The position numbers were made by a program, and so were the translations under genes. A stretch of 64,000 bases of DNA from Rhizophagus irregularis (taxonomy: Eukaryota > Glomeromycota > Glomeromycetes > Glomerales > Glomeraceae): contig NC_089455.1 of NCBI RefSeq assembly GCF_026210795.1, forward strand, positions 2,790,001 through 2,854,000, written 5' to 3'. Below, in pieces: positions 11,691 through 22,836 of this stretch (position 1 is the first letter of the stretch; every line of letters starts with the position of its first letter). The notes below the pieces were generated by a model. It did no database searches, was not told the origin of the DNA, and saw only the letters and a program-made list of their open reading frames with translations.

Positions 11691-12130
11691 CATCATAATA
11701 TTTCGTAAGCTTCCAGACCTGCCACAAGTTTGCGTAAGCGTAATATTTTGTAACTTTTTAAAATATTTCGAAATATTACGATATGCAAAGCTTCGTAATT
11801 TTACGATTTGTAATATTCCGTAATTTTGCGGTTCGCAATATTTCGTAATTTTACATAATATTTCGTAAGTTTTCAGACCCGCCGCAAGTTTGCGTAAGCG
11901 TAATATTTTGTAACTTTTTAAAATATTTCGAAATATTACTGTATGCAAGGCTTCGTAATTTTACGATTCGTAATATTCCGTAATTTTACTGCGTAATACT
12001 TCGCAACTTTTTAAAATATTTCGAAATTCTATGATGCGTAATGTTCCATAATTTGATGATTCGTAATATTCTGTGATTTTACACAACTTAATATTTCGTA
12101 ATATTTCAAAATATTTCGATAAATAATACT
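11691..12130. repeat. 161-bp tandem duplication rich in TTCGTAATATTCCG
   Basis: ATAATATTTCGTAAGCTTCC near 11694 is repeated as ATAATATTTCGTAAGTTTTC near 11855. Both copies continue through CCGCAAGTTTGCGTAAGCG and TTAAAATATTTCGAAATATT; a decayed third part follows. The TTCGAAATATT and CGTAATATT words are shared with the satellites at 3310-5345 and 14661-15190, so the three arrays may have a common origin. Confidence 0.7.
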
Positions 12131-12239
12131 TCATTTTCTGTACTATAAGTTTATATAATGTATGTTTTATTAGATATAATCATAAAAAATTACAAGTATT
12201 TATTAATATATACAGAATACATAAAAGTAAAAAAGAAAG

Positions 12240-12785
12240 AGTAGAGTAACAATATTATTAGACGTAAAAAGAAGAGAAACAGCTATAGTAACGTTAGTAT
12301 TAGATATAAAGATAAAAGAAATATTGTTATTATTGTTAGTATTAAGGTAAAAAGAGTTAAAGAAACAGTAAAAGGAGTAAAAGAAACATGGATATTATCG
12401 TTAGTATTAAAGTACAAGTAAAAAGAAATAAAGAAAACGTAGATAGTATTGTTAGTATTACGACATAAAGTAACAAAGAGGTAAAAAAAAAATGCGTTAA
12501 TATTAAAATAATTAGTATTAATAAATAAATATTTCTATACCTGCAAAGTAATTGAACAAAAGAATAAAGAAATAAAGAGAAAGGAAAAAATAAACATGTT
12601 GTTAGTATCGTTAGTATCGTTAGTATTAAAGTACAAGTAAAAAGGAATAAAGGAAACATGGATATTATTGTTAGTATTACGATACAAAATAACAAAGAGG
12701 TAAAAAAAAATGAAAATAATTAGTATTAATAAACAAATATTTCTATACCTGCAAAGCAATAAATTATGAAATATATGTAAATATA
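12240..12785. repeat. Simple-sequence and duplicated A-rich block
   Basis: GTTAGTATTAAAGTACAAGTAAAAAG-AATAAAG and the ATTTCTATACCTGCAAAG end occur twice (about 12388-12552 and 12612-12767), roughly 220 bp apart, with GTTAGTATC triplication near 12601. The Leu/Ile/Phe-rich minus-strand frames are artefacts of low complexity. Confidence 0.6.
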
Positions 12786-12999
12786 TTGTATATAATTAAA
12801 GAAATAATAGAAAGAAGAGACAAAAAAATTAAAAATATTGAACAAAAGAATAAAGAAATAAGAAACAAAAATAAATAAGACAAAAACGCGTACGATTAAA
12901 CGATTAAATGATTAAATCACATGCAAGGATCAGCCTAATTTTGATTGGCCAGAAATCATGTACATCGTATAGCGGGTGTGACATAAATAAATCGTGACT

Positions 13000-13130
13000 G
13001 AAATTTGTGTTCAATTTGTGTTCAATTTGTGTTGATAATTCTGGTAAAAAATTATTAATTTTGGCCAAATTTCATTAAATTTGTTAAATTTGTGTTGAGC
13101 TTGTGTTGAATTTGTGTTGCGTAATTTTTT
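13000..13130. repeat. Short TTTGTGTTCAA tandem repeat
   Basis: AATTTGTGTTCAATTTGTGTT and the variant GAGCTTGTGTTGAATTTGTG recur at 13008-13045 and 13085-13120. They lie 530 bp upstream of the ATG at 13660. Sequence from 13130 to 13600 is A/T-rich with GATATTTATATTTA repeats and nothing else recognised. Confidence 0.4.
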
Positions 13131-13659
13131 ATTTATCACAAGAGGATGATATTTAGTAATTGCATGTACGACGTACAAGATTTTTTTTTATGATTTTTTT
13201 AAGAAATGTACGCAAAATATTTAATCAGAATATAATTGTTTTATTTTTAAATATAATATATTGATGATTTTTTTTTAAAAATTCAATAGAATGTGCTAAT
13301 AATAAATTGGTTTATTTTTAAATATAATATATTGATATTTATATTTAAATAACCAAAACATGTACATGATTTTTAATTATTTTTAATTGAAATCAAACTA
13401 AGATTTTTTTTTTAAAAAAAAATTAAAATAAATTAAGTGATTTATATTTATATTTAGAATCATGATATTTATATTTAGATAATCCATATCCGCATGAGAT
13501 TTAATTAATATGTTTAATGATGAAAAGTCTAATAAATTAAATTTTAATTGAAACGAGAAATAAAATCAAACCAAAGAGGTATTGTTCAAATTTTATTTAA
13601 AGTGACATTTTACGACTTTCTTTCAAATTTTTACTCATCCCAAAATCAAATTACTAATA

Positions 13660-14314
13660 ATGCCTCGCCACACACGTCATCGTTCCCACTATAACATCCA
13701 TTGGAACCGGGCTATGATGGACGAACTTGTTGACATACGCCGAGACAGAAACCGCGCCTACCACAATATTAATGGTAGAAGCCGCCAAGATTTTTGGGAC
13801 TCTGTTACCAATAGGTTCATATGACTAATATCTATAATTTCTTTAAGAAAGAATTTAAATTCAAATTAACCAATCCATTTAATTGAATCAGAATAAATAG
13901 AATATTTCGAACGAGGGTTTCCGGGCAACAGTGCAGCCAAAAGTGGAGGAACCTCGTCAGGGATTACCATGTAAGTAAATAAATAAAATTACATTCATAT
14001 AAATTAAATGTATTTACCGAATATTCAAACTGATTTTGATATTTAGAACTATGTCCTTTATCGTAATGGTAACCCTGGGCGGCGGCTGCGTGGACGCGTA
14101 CCGGCGCAAGATATTATCGCGAATTTAGAACGAGATTTTGGGAGAGGCCGGGTAATTATACTATAATAAAATTTATAATTAATATTTACGTTCATGTTTT
14201 AAATTTGATAAATTTGATCAATTTTAGTCACGCGTGACAATCGTAGGGCAAGGAGAAACTTACCTACGTATCGTAGAAAAAGATAATTATTTTTATTTTT
14301 TTATTATTTATTAA
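13660..14314 (+). CDS. Small Myb/SANT-like (trihelix type) DNA-binding protein, intact
   Basis: Four exons: 13660-13814, 13901-13970, 14047-14151 and 14228-14314; phases agree and give about 138 residues with no internal stop. Exon 1 encodes a His/Arg-rich start and a first helix, W-x5-MDELVDIRRDR. Exon 2 joins to give RVSGQQCSQKWRNLVRDY, the signature third helix of trihelix/SANT-like domains (GxQCxxKWxNL). A basic GNPGRRLRGR loop follows. Such domains bind DNA, either as transcription factors or in transposon accessory proteins, so nuclear action is likely. The first intron has an odd donor, GTTCAT; the others are GTAAGT and GTAATT. Coding exons are far more G+C-rich than their surroundings, which supports selection. 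A poly-T/A-rich 3' region follows. Confidence 0.75.
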
Positions 14315-14660
14315 GTGAGTAGCTAGGCCCAGTCCGTACCAAATATCGGCTGGAGACTCACGTTTTTTTTGGGCTGTGACTGATACTGATGTCCACGCCG
14401 TACAGCCTGGGTACTATTTTATAAAATAGTAGCGAACAAGTATCAAATGTGTATTTTTTTTATTAAGTTATAATAAAAATTAGAATTTACTTTAATTTTT
14501 AACATAAAAATTGTAAATAATAAAAAATTCGTAAATAAAAATAAATTTGCTTTCCCAAACTTAAAAAAAAAGGTATTTATATAAAAGAAAAGGTGTTTAT
14601 ATTATTTTTGATTATTCAATAGTATCACATGCCCCTTGTATATGTTCTACTGCATATGCA
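14315..14660. other. 3' flank of the SANT-like gene
   Basis: About 130 bp of mixed composition (14320-14450, including TGGAGACTCACG and GTACTATTTTATAAAATAGT, a small perfect palindrome) grades into A/T-rich DNA. It is likely the 3' untranslated region; no further gene seen. Confidence 0.4.
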
Positions 14661-15190
14661 GTTTACAATCTCGTAAATTTTCGAAATATTTTAACCGTAA
14701 TATTACGCAGGTTTACAGTTTCGTAAATTTTCGAAATATTTCAACCGTAATATTACGCAGGTTTACAGTTTCGTAAATTTTCGAAATATTTTAACCGTAA
14801 TATTACGCAGGTTTACAGTTTCGTAAATTTTCGAAATATTTCAACCGTAATATTACGCAGGTTTACAGTTTCGTAAATTTTTGAAATATTTTAACCGTAA
14901 TATTACGCAAGTTTACAGTTTCGTAAATTTTCGAAATATTTCAACCGTAATATTACGCAGGTTTACAGTTTCGTAAATTTGCAGAATATTTTGACCGTAA
15001 TATTGCGTAAATCTTACGATATTGAAAACTTACGTAATATTTTAACCGTAATATCACATAAATCTTACGAAATTGTAAACTTACGTAATATTTTGAAATT
15101 TTTCGAAATATTATGCCATAAACTTTCGTAAACTTACAAAATCGTAAACTTACGCAATTTTTCGCGCTATAAAATTTCCTGATGTTTCTC
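14661..15190. repeat. 50-bp satellite, six clean units plus decayed copies
   Basis: Unit: GTTTACAGTTTCGTAAATTT, TCGAAATATTTCAACCGTAA, TATTACGCAG. Copies start at 14661 and every 50 bp to 14961, alternating TTTTAACC and TTTCAACC variants, then decay to about 15190. The alternation suggests a 100-bp higher-order unit. It shares TTCGAAATATT and ACCGTAATATTACG with the other AT satellites here. Confidence 0.85.
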
Positions 15191-15587
15191 TCTAATTGCT
15201 CACTGATTTTTAAAACCATATTTTAGTAACCATGATATTTTTAATGCTTTCTATTGCAACAAATTGATATGTAAAAAATTTAACTATACTAGATATTATT
15301 CATAGTATGTAAAAGAAATAAATTAGTGTAAAATTTGGTGTTTTTATATTAATAAAGTGTTTATTTATTAGTAATTTTCTACTATGCATGAAGTGAAATT
15401 AATAAATGTTTATTAGTAACATACAGTTAGTTTAATATTGAATTATATTAATCATATGGGCTGATTTGTTATTTGATTCAAGGTAAAGGTTCACATTTAA
15501 GAACCTATTTATAGCATGGTAGTCCAACGTTTACCAACGACTACCATCCAACTGGTGTCAGTAGGCAAATCTTATTATCACTACAAT
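15191..15587. other. Unannotated spacer
   Basis: No coding signal. A lone ATATGGGCTGATTTGTTA at 15457 matches the end motif of the neighbouring element and may be a solitary terminal fragment. Confidence 0.35.
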
Positions 15588-16516
15588 ATGGGCTGATTTG
15601 TTTACTCTGCATTAAAAAGAGTTATTGATTGATTTTCACAATTTTTGTTACTCAAAATTGTTTTGTAATACCAAAAAATCATCTGATTGATGATCACTTG
15701 ACTAAATAATAAGTTGAACAAAAATTTACATTTGCGAAACTTAAATTATTAAATGTAAAAGAGCTGTGAAAAAACCCATTTCATTAATAAAAAACCTATT
15801 TCTCATATATATGGAATTTTTAACATATATTATTAAAAAGTAAGTATATTTTAATAAAATATAATGTAAAATAAAAATTTATATAGCTTTAGTAGCTATA
15901 AATGTTTATAAAAGTATAATAAAAATATCATATAAAAGATGGTATCATAATAAATATTTTCAAACAATAAAAATAATTATTTTATGTCAGAGTTTGTATT
16001 ACCATCTTTAAACACAAATATATCAAGATTCACTGATCTGTTTTCTATAATTTTAGGCTCGTTGGAAAGCCCTTATTCTGGACTTTATAGGCAAAAAAAG
16101 AGCTTACCGATTGAATTATTAGATCCGGAGATATTTACATTTAAAGTTGAGGTACGAACTTTTTAACATGCTTAAATGCAAATATCTTGGGATCCACTGA
16201 TTCATTTTTTATAAATTTAGGCTCTTTGAAAAGCCTTTGATCTGGTCTATATGAACAAAAAAAGAGCTTGCTAATTGGATTACTGGATCTGGAGATATTT
16301 ACGTTTTAAGTTGAGATACAAATTTTTAACATATATAGTAAGTGCTAAAAATTATATTAATTTAAAAGAAATATTTACCAAATTATAGTATAATAAGATT
16401 AAATAAAAATTTTTTAATACTCATTTCCAATTTACTGTATATTATATAGTATTTTGTATAATAAAAATGTAATAAAATTAATATTTTAATTAAAGATAGA
16501 CAAATCAGCTTATATG
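15588..16516. mobile_element. Candidate 0.93-kb non-autonomous transposon with ATATGGGCTGATTTGT ends
   Basis: ATATGGGCTGATTTGT at 15588 faces ACAAATCAGCTTATAT at 16501-16516 (14 of 16 positions complementary). The interior shares AATCATCTGATT and CGAAACTTAAATTA blocks with the nested element in A and B. It holds two tandem copies (about 15985-16165 and 16170-16330) of a coding-like block reading GSLESPYSGLYRQKKSLPIE in the first copy and broken in the second. The 60-codon frame has a usable ATG at 15984 but no sign of being a gene by itself. Confidence 0.4.
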
Positions 16517-16760
16517 GTAATTTCATTTTCTATGCTTAAGTAAAGTTGTTTAACAGGGTTATATTTTAATTTTTATGTGGTGGATATAATATTTATAAAG
16601 AAATTATTGTATATAATTTTGTAAATTATTTATAAAAAATTATAAGTATAAAATTTTTAATGTTATAATAAAAGTTTGCTTAGCAGAATCCAAAATCATT
16701 TGCTTATTGATCATAGTAAAAAATTTTGATTTTAATGTGACCTTTATATGTATTATTCAG

Positions 16761-16923
16761 GGTCCTATTAGGAGTACCATTTAATAAAATCTCTCTCAAA
16801 ATTTGTATAATTCGAGCTGAAAGTATTATTGAAATGGAAATGGATATGCATAAGGATTTTATTGATATTTTTACCAAGAAACCTAAAGCAGAGCACTTCC
16901 ATTTCACTGTTTACCCCAAATAA
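16761..16923 (+). other. Coding-like exon fragment, family unknown
   Basis: After an acceptor-like TATTATTCAG the frame from 16762 reads about 53 codons to TAA, with VLLGVPFNKISLKICIIRAE and an acidic/basic helical end, MEMDMHKDFIDIFTKKPKAE. Composition is more protein-like than that of nearby frames, but no upstream exon is evident. I cannot name a family. It may be the last exon of a dead gene. Confidence 0.25.
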
Positions 16924-17230
16924 TTTTCTGTATCATATAGCAATATATTTACAATTTTTATGTAATGTAATAAGCCAGCTTCTGGCAAGGTTTTTTTTAT
17001 TTTTTAAATAAAGTATATATTATGTTAATCTTGTCATAAATCTTGAAAAATGTCACATGTAATGATATAATATAATCGTCTGATAATTCTGTATTACATC
17101 TTAATTGCATATATATTTGGCAAAAGCATTATGAATCAATATAAATCATTTCTCTTATAAACTAGCTTTACCTGTAACTGCAGTCAAGTGCATATTTTTT
17201 TCGTAAGCACAAACATACACATATAAAAAC

Positions 17231-18423
17231 CATGTTTTCACAAGCTTCTTCACCCGCTTTGTCTGCTTCAATAACGAAAGAAATTTCCACTAGAACAATA
17301 TCGGATGTGGTTAAAGATTTTAATACAGAGAAGATTTGAAAAAGAAAAACTTGAAGCTAGAAAAGTCCTATTTTGAAATTTTACGCAAAGAAGAAATTTC
17401 TGGCTTTACCTTTCTTGATATAACTAAAGAGGATTTTCAAAGTTATGGCTTAAAAGCTGGTCCCACAATAACACTAGCAAAATTTATTGAAGGTCTCAGC
17501 CAGAAGTTACGAAATTATTCCTTGCTTAAGACTCTTGATGACTTGAAAGAAATATTATGTAGAAATAAGGTCAATGGGAAAGATATAACAAACATCAAGC
17601 AGTTTACTCCTAGTAGGTAATTAATTAATTTTCAAACTGACTAGATAGCCATATTAACTTTATTTTTCTCTGTAATTTTCAAGGAAATTAATAATGAAGA
17701 TAAGGCCTTCAATCACTGTATGAAGGATATAATCTTAAAATTTTCAAATGTGGAAACTATGACTGATGTCAACAAGGTAACGCACTGTGAATTTATTTCA
17801 TTGATTCTCTATGCATCCATCGCTATAGCTAAAAAACTTACCTCCCAAAATATATTTATAGTTTTACAGAAAAATATATCTGGTGAGGATGCAACAGGCA
17901 GAGTAGACTATGTAATCAAAAGTCTAGAAGACCTCCTATGTATCACCAAAGGAAAGCCTCGTAATATTAAAATCAGATATGTGCAGGTAAATACTACTCA
18001 GATTTGTGTTTTAGAGCATGTCATATGTGATCACACCAAGCCGAAAGAGATTCAATAATATTAACGCATTTTATTTCTTAGAATCTGGCACAACTTAAAA
18101 GTGCATTCCAGACCAATAAAAAGAAGTGGACTGTGAATGATCAAGCATTTGGAAATGACTATTTTGATTATATATATGGTATTGTGACTACAGGCACAGA
18201 GTGACATTTTATCATATATACTCCTGATAGTATATACTCTACGAGTGGAAGCGAATATCAGATTAATCTTACAAAATCTGCCATCAAAGAAAATCCAGAG
18301 TTACTCTGAAGCAATGTGAAAAGGGTAATAGGTATTATTATTGGGCTGTTAAAAGATTGTGTTAGTGTAGATAGTTCTCTAGCTAGCAAGAGGGCTAAAA
18401 TCAAAAAAATTATCAAAAAATAA
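17231..18423 (+). pseudogene. Decayed SAM-domain protein with Crinkler-like C-terminal domain
   Basis: The ATG at 17231 opens a Ser/Thr-rich start that runs into TGA near 17338, where a shift or small deletion leads to a frame with a SAM-like helical domain (YFEILRKEEISGFTFLDIT, then a GLKAGP loop). Introns: about 17617-17684 and 17986-18081. The last two exons carry GRVDYVIKSLEDLLCITKGK and NDYFDYIYGIVTTGTE. In Crinkler effectors this kind of C-terminus is a restriction-enzyme-like PD-(D/E)xK domain; here the expected acidic residue before xK is Lys (ITKGK), so the site looks lost. Nonsense: TGA after GTE where family sense needs Trp, and a TGA in place of an Arg codon near 18308. Ends KIIKK-TAA. 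SAM domains mediate protein-protein contact. Confidence 0.6.
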
Positions 18424-18822
18424 TATGTATTTTGGGCAAGAACATTTGTATTTATTTTTCGCATGTAATAATAAAAAATTTTTCTTGGCAAAAGTCCAAA
18501 TTGGAACAACTACCCCAACGGCACCCAGAAAATTCTTCGAACTTGGCTGGCGTTATGCACTAACACGTGATCGAAGAATTTAGGATGTGATGAATAAAAC
18601 GTGACAAATAGAATTTCATCTACTTGAAAAAATCCAAATCCCTCAGATAAATATAAACAGTGAAACTTGGACAGGGTGTGACGATGTGATAAATAAAAAC
18701 AGATCACGTGATCAAAGAATTTTTCTGGGTGCTGTTGGGTTATATAATTGGAATGGGGGCGCACGTGATTCTTTTAGGTTATGAAAAAACGTGACGATCG
18801 TCCGATATCGATTTCACCAGTA

Positions 18823-19224
18823 TGGTGCGGCGCATCTATACTCATCAACAGTCCAAAAATTTATTTTAGGCCGATCTTTACCAAATTAAGTAATAGTTTA
18901 GCCTTATTTGGTAACATCCCCATTGATCATTGCGTGATTTATTAAATTAGATTTACCTGATTGGCTCAAATCGTAATCACGTGAAAAATTGATTCCGAAA
19001 TTTCACTATTTTACATAGACTTATATAAAAAATACTCCAACTTAAAAAGCTAATAACTTTTAATCTATAAAAGTTAGAGGAAATTAAATCTGATAGAATG
19101 AAAGAGAATCCTTTAATCTATAATTGTATCAGTTTACTTTTTCAGTTTAACATAAAATTTTAATGAGTTATTGAAGTTTAAAAATACCCAATTTTCATTT
19201 GATGAGTATAGATGCGCCGCACCA
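18823..19224. mobile_element. 402-bp MITE with TA duplication (Tc1/mariner type)
   Basis: Inverted ends start TGGTGCGGCGCATCTATA and match for about 26 bp at 19199-19224. TA flanks both sides (18821-18822, 19225-19226). The rejoined target, CACCAG-TA-TCACTGACAC, is itself one arm of a larger inverted repeat whose other arm is near 19409-19437. No coding region. Confidence 0.75.
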
Positions 19225-19436
19225 TATCACTGACACTTTTATAATTAAAATTCCACCCCCACGTGACCGGTGACATTTAATGGGATATGAAAAAAATAAT
19301 TTTGCGAGGCAAAAAAAAACTAAGTCCCTCAGATAAATATAAACAGTGAAAACGCGGTGGGTGTGATGCCGGTGATGAATATTACAAAATCACGTGGGGT
19401 GGAAAAAGTGTCGGTGATACTGGGTAAGATGCCGAT

Positions 19437-19547
19437 ATGGTTAAAGTATAGGATTGTGACAGATGCGGAAAATGGTACTTCATAGAACGTACGCTAGACA
19501 GTGAAAGGAAACCTTGTTCAAATTGTCAAAGCTCTTATTTGCTGTAA
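19437..19547 (+). pseudogene. Small zinc-ribbon fragment with an in-frame TAG
   Basis: ATG at 19437, then a TAG at codon 5, then CDRCGKWYFIERTLDSERKP followed by CSNCQSS and TAA. The two Cx2C pairs about 23 residues apart fit a zinc ribbon. With only 36 codons and a stop, it is at best a fragment. The family is not recognised. Confidence 0.3.
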
Positions 19548-20057
19548 AAAAAAAGATGGAGATGTGGATGCTTAAGAAACGTTTTATTAATTCTGAATTT
19601 TTGACCCGAATACTCACGTGATTTTCTATTGTGAAGATTCTTCACGGTTGCACCTATAATGTAATAATGCGACAACGTACGTGTTTTAATGCTATCGATT
19701 CGGAAATTAAAAAAATAAATGTGCCATAGTTAGATGAGAGAACAAGCAATTGTCTGCATATACTCAGTTTTACGTGCATTAAAAAAAAGGAAATTGTGAT
19801 CAAAGATGTTCACTGTAAATGTGGCTGAGTGAATGCAAAAATATAAAGGTAGCGAGTCAGAAGTATTGTTTTATCTTCTATCTCTGCTAATTTTTATTTG
19901 ATTGTTACAATTTTCAATAAATGCTAATTTACAACTTTACTATAATTAATTAATGAAGTGTGCAATTTGCAATATTAAAACTATATAAAAATTAGTATGT
20001 AAACGACTAATTTGACAGACGCAGTAATGCAATGTGATAATGGTTCCTACTCTTTCA
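19548..20057. other. Spacer downstream of the Crinkler gene
   Basis: A+T-rich with no frame or repeat that I can support. It is probably the 3' flank of the minus-strand Crinkler-type gene that ends at 20058. Confidence 0.35.
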
Positions 20058-22836
20058 TTATTTCACCTTTCCAGTTTCCCATTCGCTAACAACTGTCCAA
20101 TCTTCATTCGTTGTAATTCCTTCTTTATTACGCTTTAGGCAACGGGCTGAGACAAAAGCTACTTTATCACAGAAGGCTATGCCAACTTCAACTATTTCCT
20201 TAACATGATCTGGAAGACTCATCCGGTAACCCTTGTCAAAAATTTGATTTAGTGCATCTGTGGTGTCTTGTTTCATTATATGGAAGTCTACAGCATCAGA
20301 ACGCTTAAATTCATACGTTATGCTAACGGTTTTATTTTGGATAATTGGAATGATTCGGACATCTGGACGGCCAACCCCAGCTTCGTGATTAGATTCAACC
20401 CGGTATTCAACACCATGATACATAGCGAGTGCTCCGAGAACAAATATATGGTACCAGGTTTCATATAATTTACCTCTTTTGAGATCAGCAATATCAAAAC
20501 AAGACACTACCTCCATATAAAGCGATGGAAATTTGGTACAAAATGTAGCAATATCTTTTTTAAACAATGATTCGTATATTTCGTTTGTCTTCGCATATTC
20601 CATACCGATAACCTCAAAAATCCACAAAATCCATTGGCATGCTACCTCTCTATTTGGGATTACTAGTTTAACATTTTTCACAGTATGACCAACCAAAGAT
20701 CCTGGAACCATAGTCAAGTAACCACTATAGTATAATAAAGTACATAATGAGTTTATCTCTGGCTTCGTATCAAGGTCATTGTATCGGAGATATGGCATTA
20801 ATTCCACATCTAGACTTACTACAGACTCATCTTGACCTACAGACTCAACCACATCTTTATCCTTACAGAAGGAATGGGAATGGATTATATTCTTGAGCCG
20901 ATCTTTGACTCCTGACCCGCACTTTTTTAGGATTTCTACAAGTGTCTTTGTAGAACCGCTATCGATCCAATAATTATCAATTTCATCTTTGTCTAGATAC
21001 GATATTACTGAATGTGGGTTGTAAATATAAACTCCAGTGCTCGTTCGGTATTCATTATAGTAAAGGCGTAGTTCATCAAGTTTTTCATTTTGTTTTTTTT
21101 CTTCTAGCAAATACTTAATTTCATTTTCGGTGAATCCAAATGTATCAGAGAAAATAGCACGGCCAGAACAGCTTGGTTTTTCATGCATTGGATAGACCAC
21201 TACATTGTTAAATCCGGAAAGAAAGCTTCGTTTCGTCCTAAAGTGGGGTGAGTCCCAACAAACAGGACCTTATCCACGTAAGTATTTTCCTGCATAGAAA
21301 TTTTGTAGTTTTAACAAGCATGTATGCAATCAGTTAATTACAATACATATGCTTACCTTAGCTACACTTGAGTACATCGTTTTAAAAAAATCGTGAACAT
21401 TATCATAAAATCCTCTTGCATTTTCCATAGGCCAGTCGTATTCATCGATTAGAATAATGGAACTCTTTCCAAAGCACTTGTTAAGATAACGTGCTAAATT
21501 AGAAAGAGCATATGTCCAAGATGCACTATCTTTTGTTTCTTTTCTGAGTACTTTAATAAAATTATCTTTCATATTCATATCCTCTGGAAGAGAGAAAGAG
21601 TCAATAAGATATTTATGTTCTTCGTATAGAACTGAAATTCTTTCCTTTATGTCTTCTTGCATTATTTCCCAGGATTTACTGCGAAGATCCTAGTAAAAGT
21701 AAGTCTTGTTAGCTATTTATGTAATAGTAGGTTACACCAAGCTTGCTTACCTTGAAGCTAATGTGAATTACGGGCCACTGTTTGTAGTACAACTTAGCAA
21801 ACCATTCGAATCTAGCAACTTTTAAATTCCCAAACAACAATGTTTTTACATCTGGTACATAATTTAATGGAGGATAATCCGTTGAAAGGAAAGTTTCAAG
21901 CATTGAAAGATTGGTTGATTTTCCAAACCGACGAGGGCGAATAATCAGATTGGCCCGTTTTCCAAAGATCATGAATTCCATTATAAAAAGAGATTTATCG
22001 ACGAAAGTACCCGAAGTCACAAACTTTTCAAATTCTGATTCGCCTAGAGAATAGACTTCATTGTTGATTATTATGGGAGGTTCATCTAAAACGCTTTGGA
22101 ATGCTTTATTGTACAATATATGTTAATAAATAATAGTAATTAATTAATTAACGAAGCTTTTAAGGAAAACTTACTATACGATTTATCGCTCCATAATCAG
22201 TACTCGACGCGTCCTTCTTCGAGAGCTGGAAAGTGAAGATTAGCATTGTGTTCAGCACAAAAGATAGGCGCTTAAAATTGTTATAACATACCTTTAATTA
22301 TTTTAGGGCGCTTTTTTGGTGGGTAATAATCTGGAATATCCGATATTAAATAAATAACAGAAATTCGTGCGTCAGACCAAATCGATATTTTGTTACTGCA
22401 AATTTCTTGTTCGAGAGGTAAAACGTTGGAGACACTTACCAGTGTCGGTGATGATGGTGATGATGGAACTTCCAGATTTATTTTTATTATCCAATTCATC
22501 TTGAAAATATGTACTAAACGGTTCTTCAAGTTCCATTTCTTTTCCACGAAGTTTTTGAACAATGTCTTCTTCAGTAGAAATATTTTGCTCTTTAATATCT
22601 TTACTCTTAACACCAATAACTTTCCAAAGTTTCAAATTGTTTTTGTCGGAATCACCAACTCCTTTAATACCACAGACATGGTCCCTGAGGTGTAAAACTT
22701 CGAGTAGGTGTAAGGAGACATTTGTATTATCAAGTATGGCATATCTATCTTTATTCTTATCGTCTTTGCAAATGTTAACCGCATAAACTTGAGGACCATT
22801 GCTTGAAAGTATGTAAAGTTTGAATGATATATCCAT
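20058..22836 (-). pseudogene. Crinkler-type protein: ubiquitin-like N-terminus + AAA-ATPase-like NTPase + PD-(D/E)xK nuclease, frame-disrupted
   Basis: Start at 22836 (MDISFKLYILSSNG). The N-terminal domain ends LKLWKV, the hallmark of Crinkler headers, and continues MELEEPFSTYFQDE. Further exons: about 22292-22430, 22175-22225, 21751-22110, 21357-21689, 21220-21289, then 20058-21212 with TAA. The NTPase has a Walker A loop RPRRFGKS and a Walker B SSIILIDEYDWPM. The C-terminus has GRPDVRI, then YEFKRSD, the D...ExK core of the PD-(D/E)xK fold. Crinklers were defined in oomycetes and are abundant in Glomeromycotina; NTPase-nuclease versions are thought to act on nucleic acid in host or competitor nuclei. 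Breaks: the frame changes near 22435 unless an unusually short intron is used, and again near 21213, where one base seems missing. Otherwise long and well preserved, so recently active. Confidence 0.75.

Larger units (their letters stand above)
18564..19620. promoter_or_regulatory. Cluster of seven CACGTG palindromes
   Basis: CACGTG occurs at 18564, 18715, 18762, 18978, 19260, 19391 and 19615; three read ATCACGTG, which matches the RTCACRTG core bound by Cbf1-like bHLH proteins in fungi. One per 150 bp is far above expectation for such A+T-rich DNA. The CCCTCAGATAAATATAAACA block at 18641 is repeated at 19325. The cluster lies between two dead Crinkler-type genes. Whether any factor binds is unknown. 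Confidence 0.4.

Noticed and set aside
12357-12759. Two minus-strand Leu/Ile-rich membrane-like frames
   Set aside because: They come from AATA/GTTAGTATT simple repeats, and both belong to duplicated blocks.
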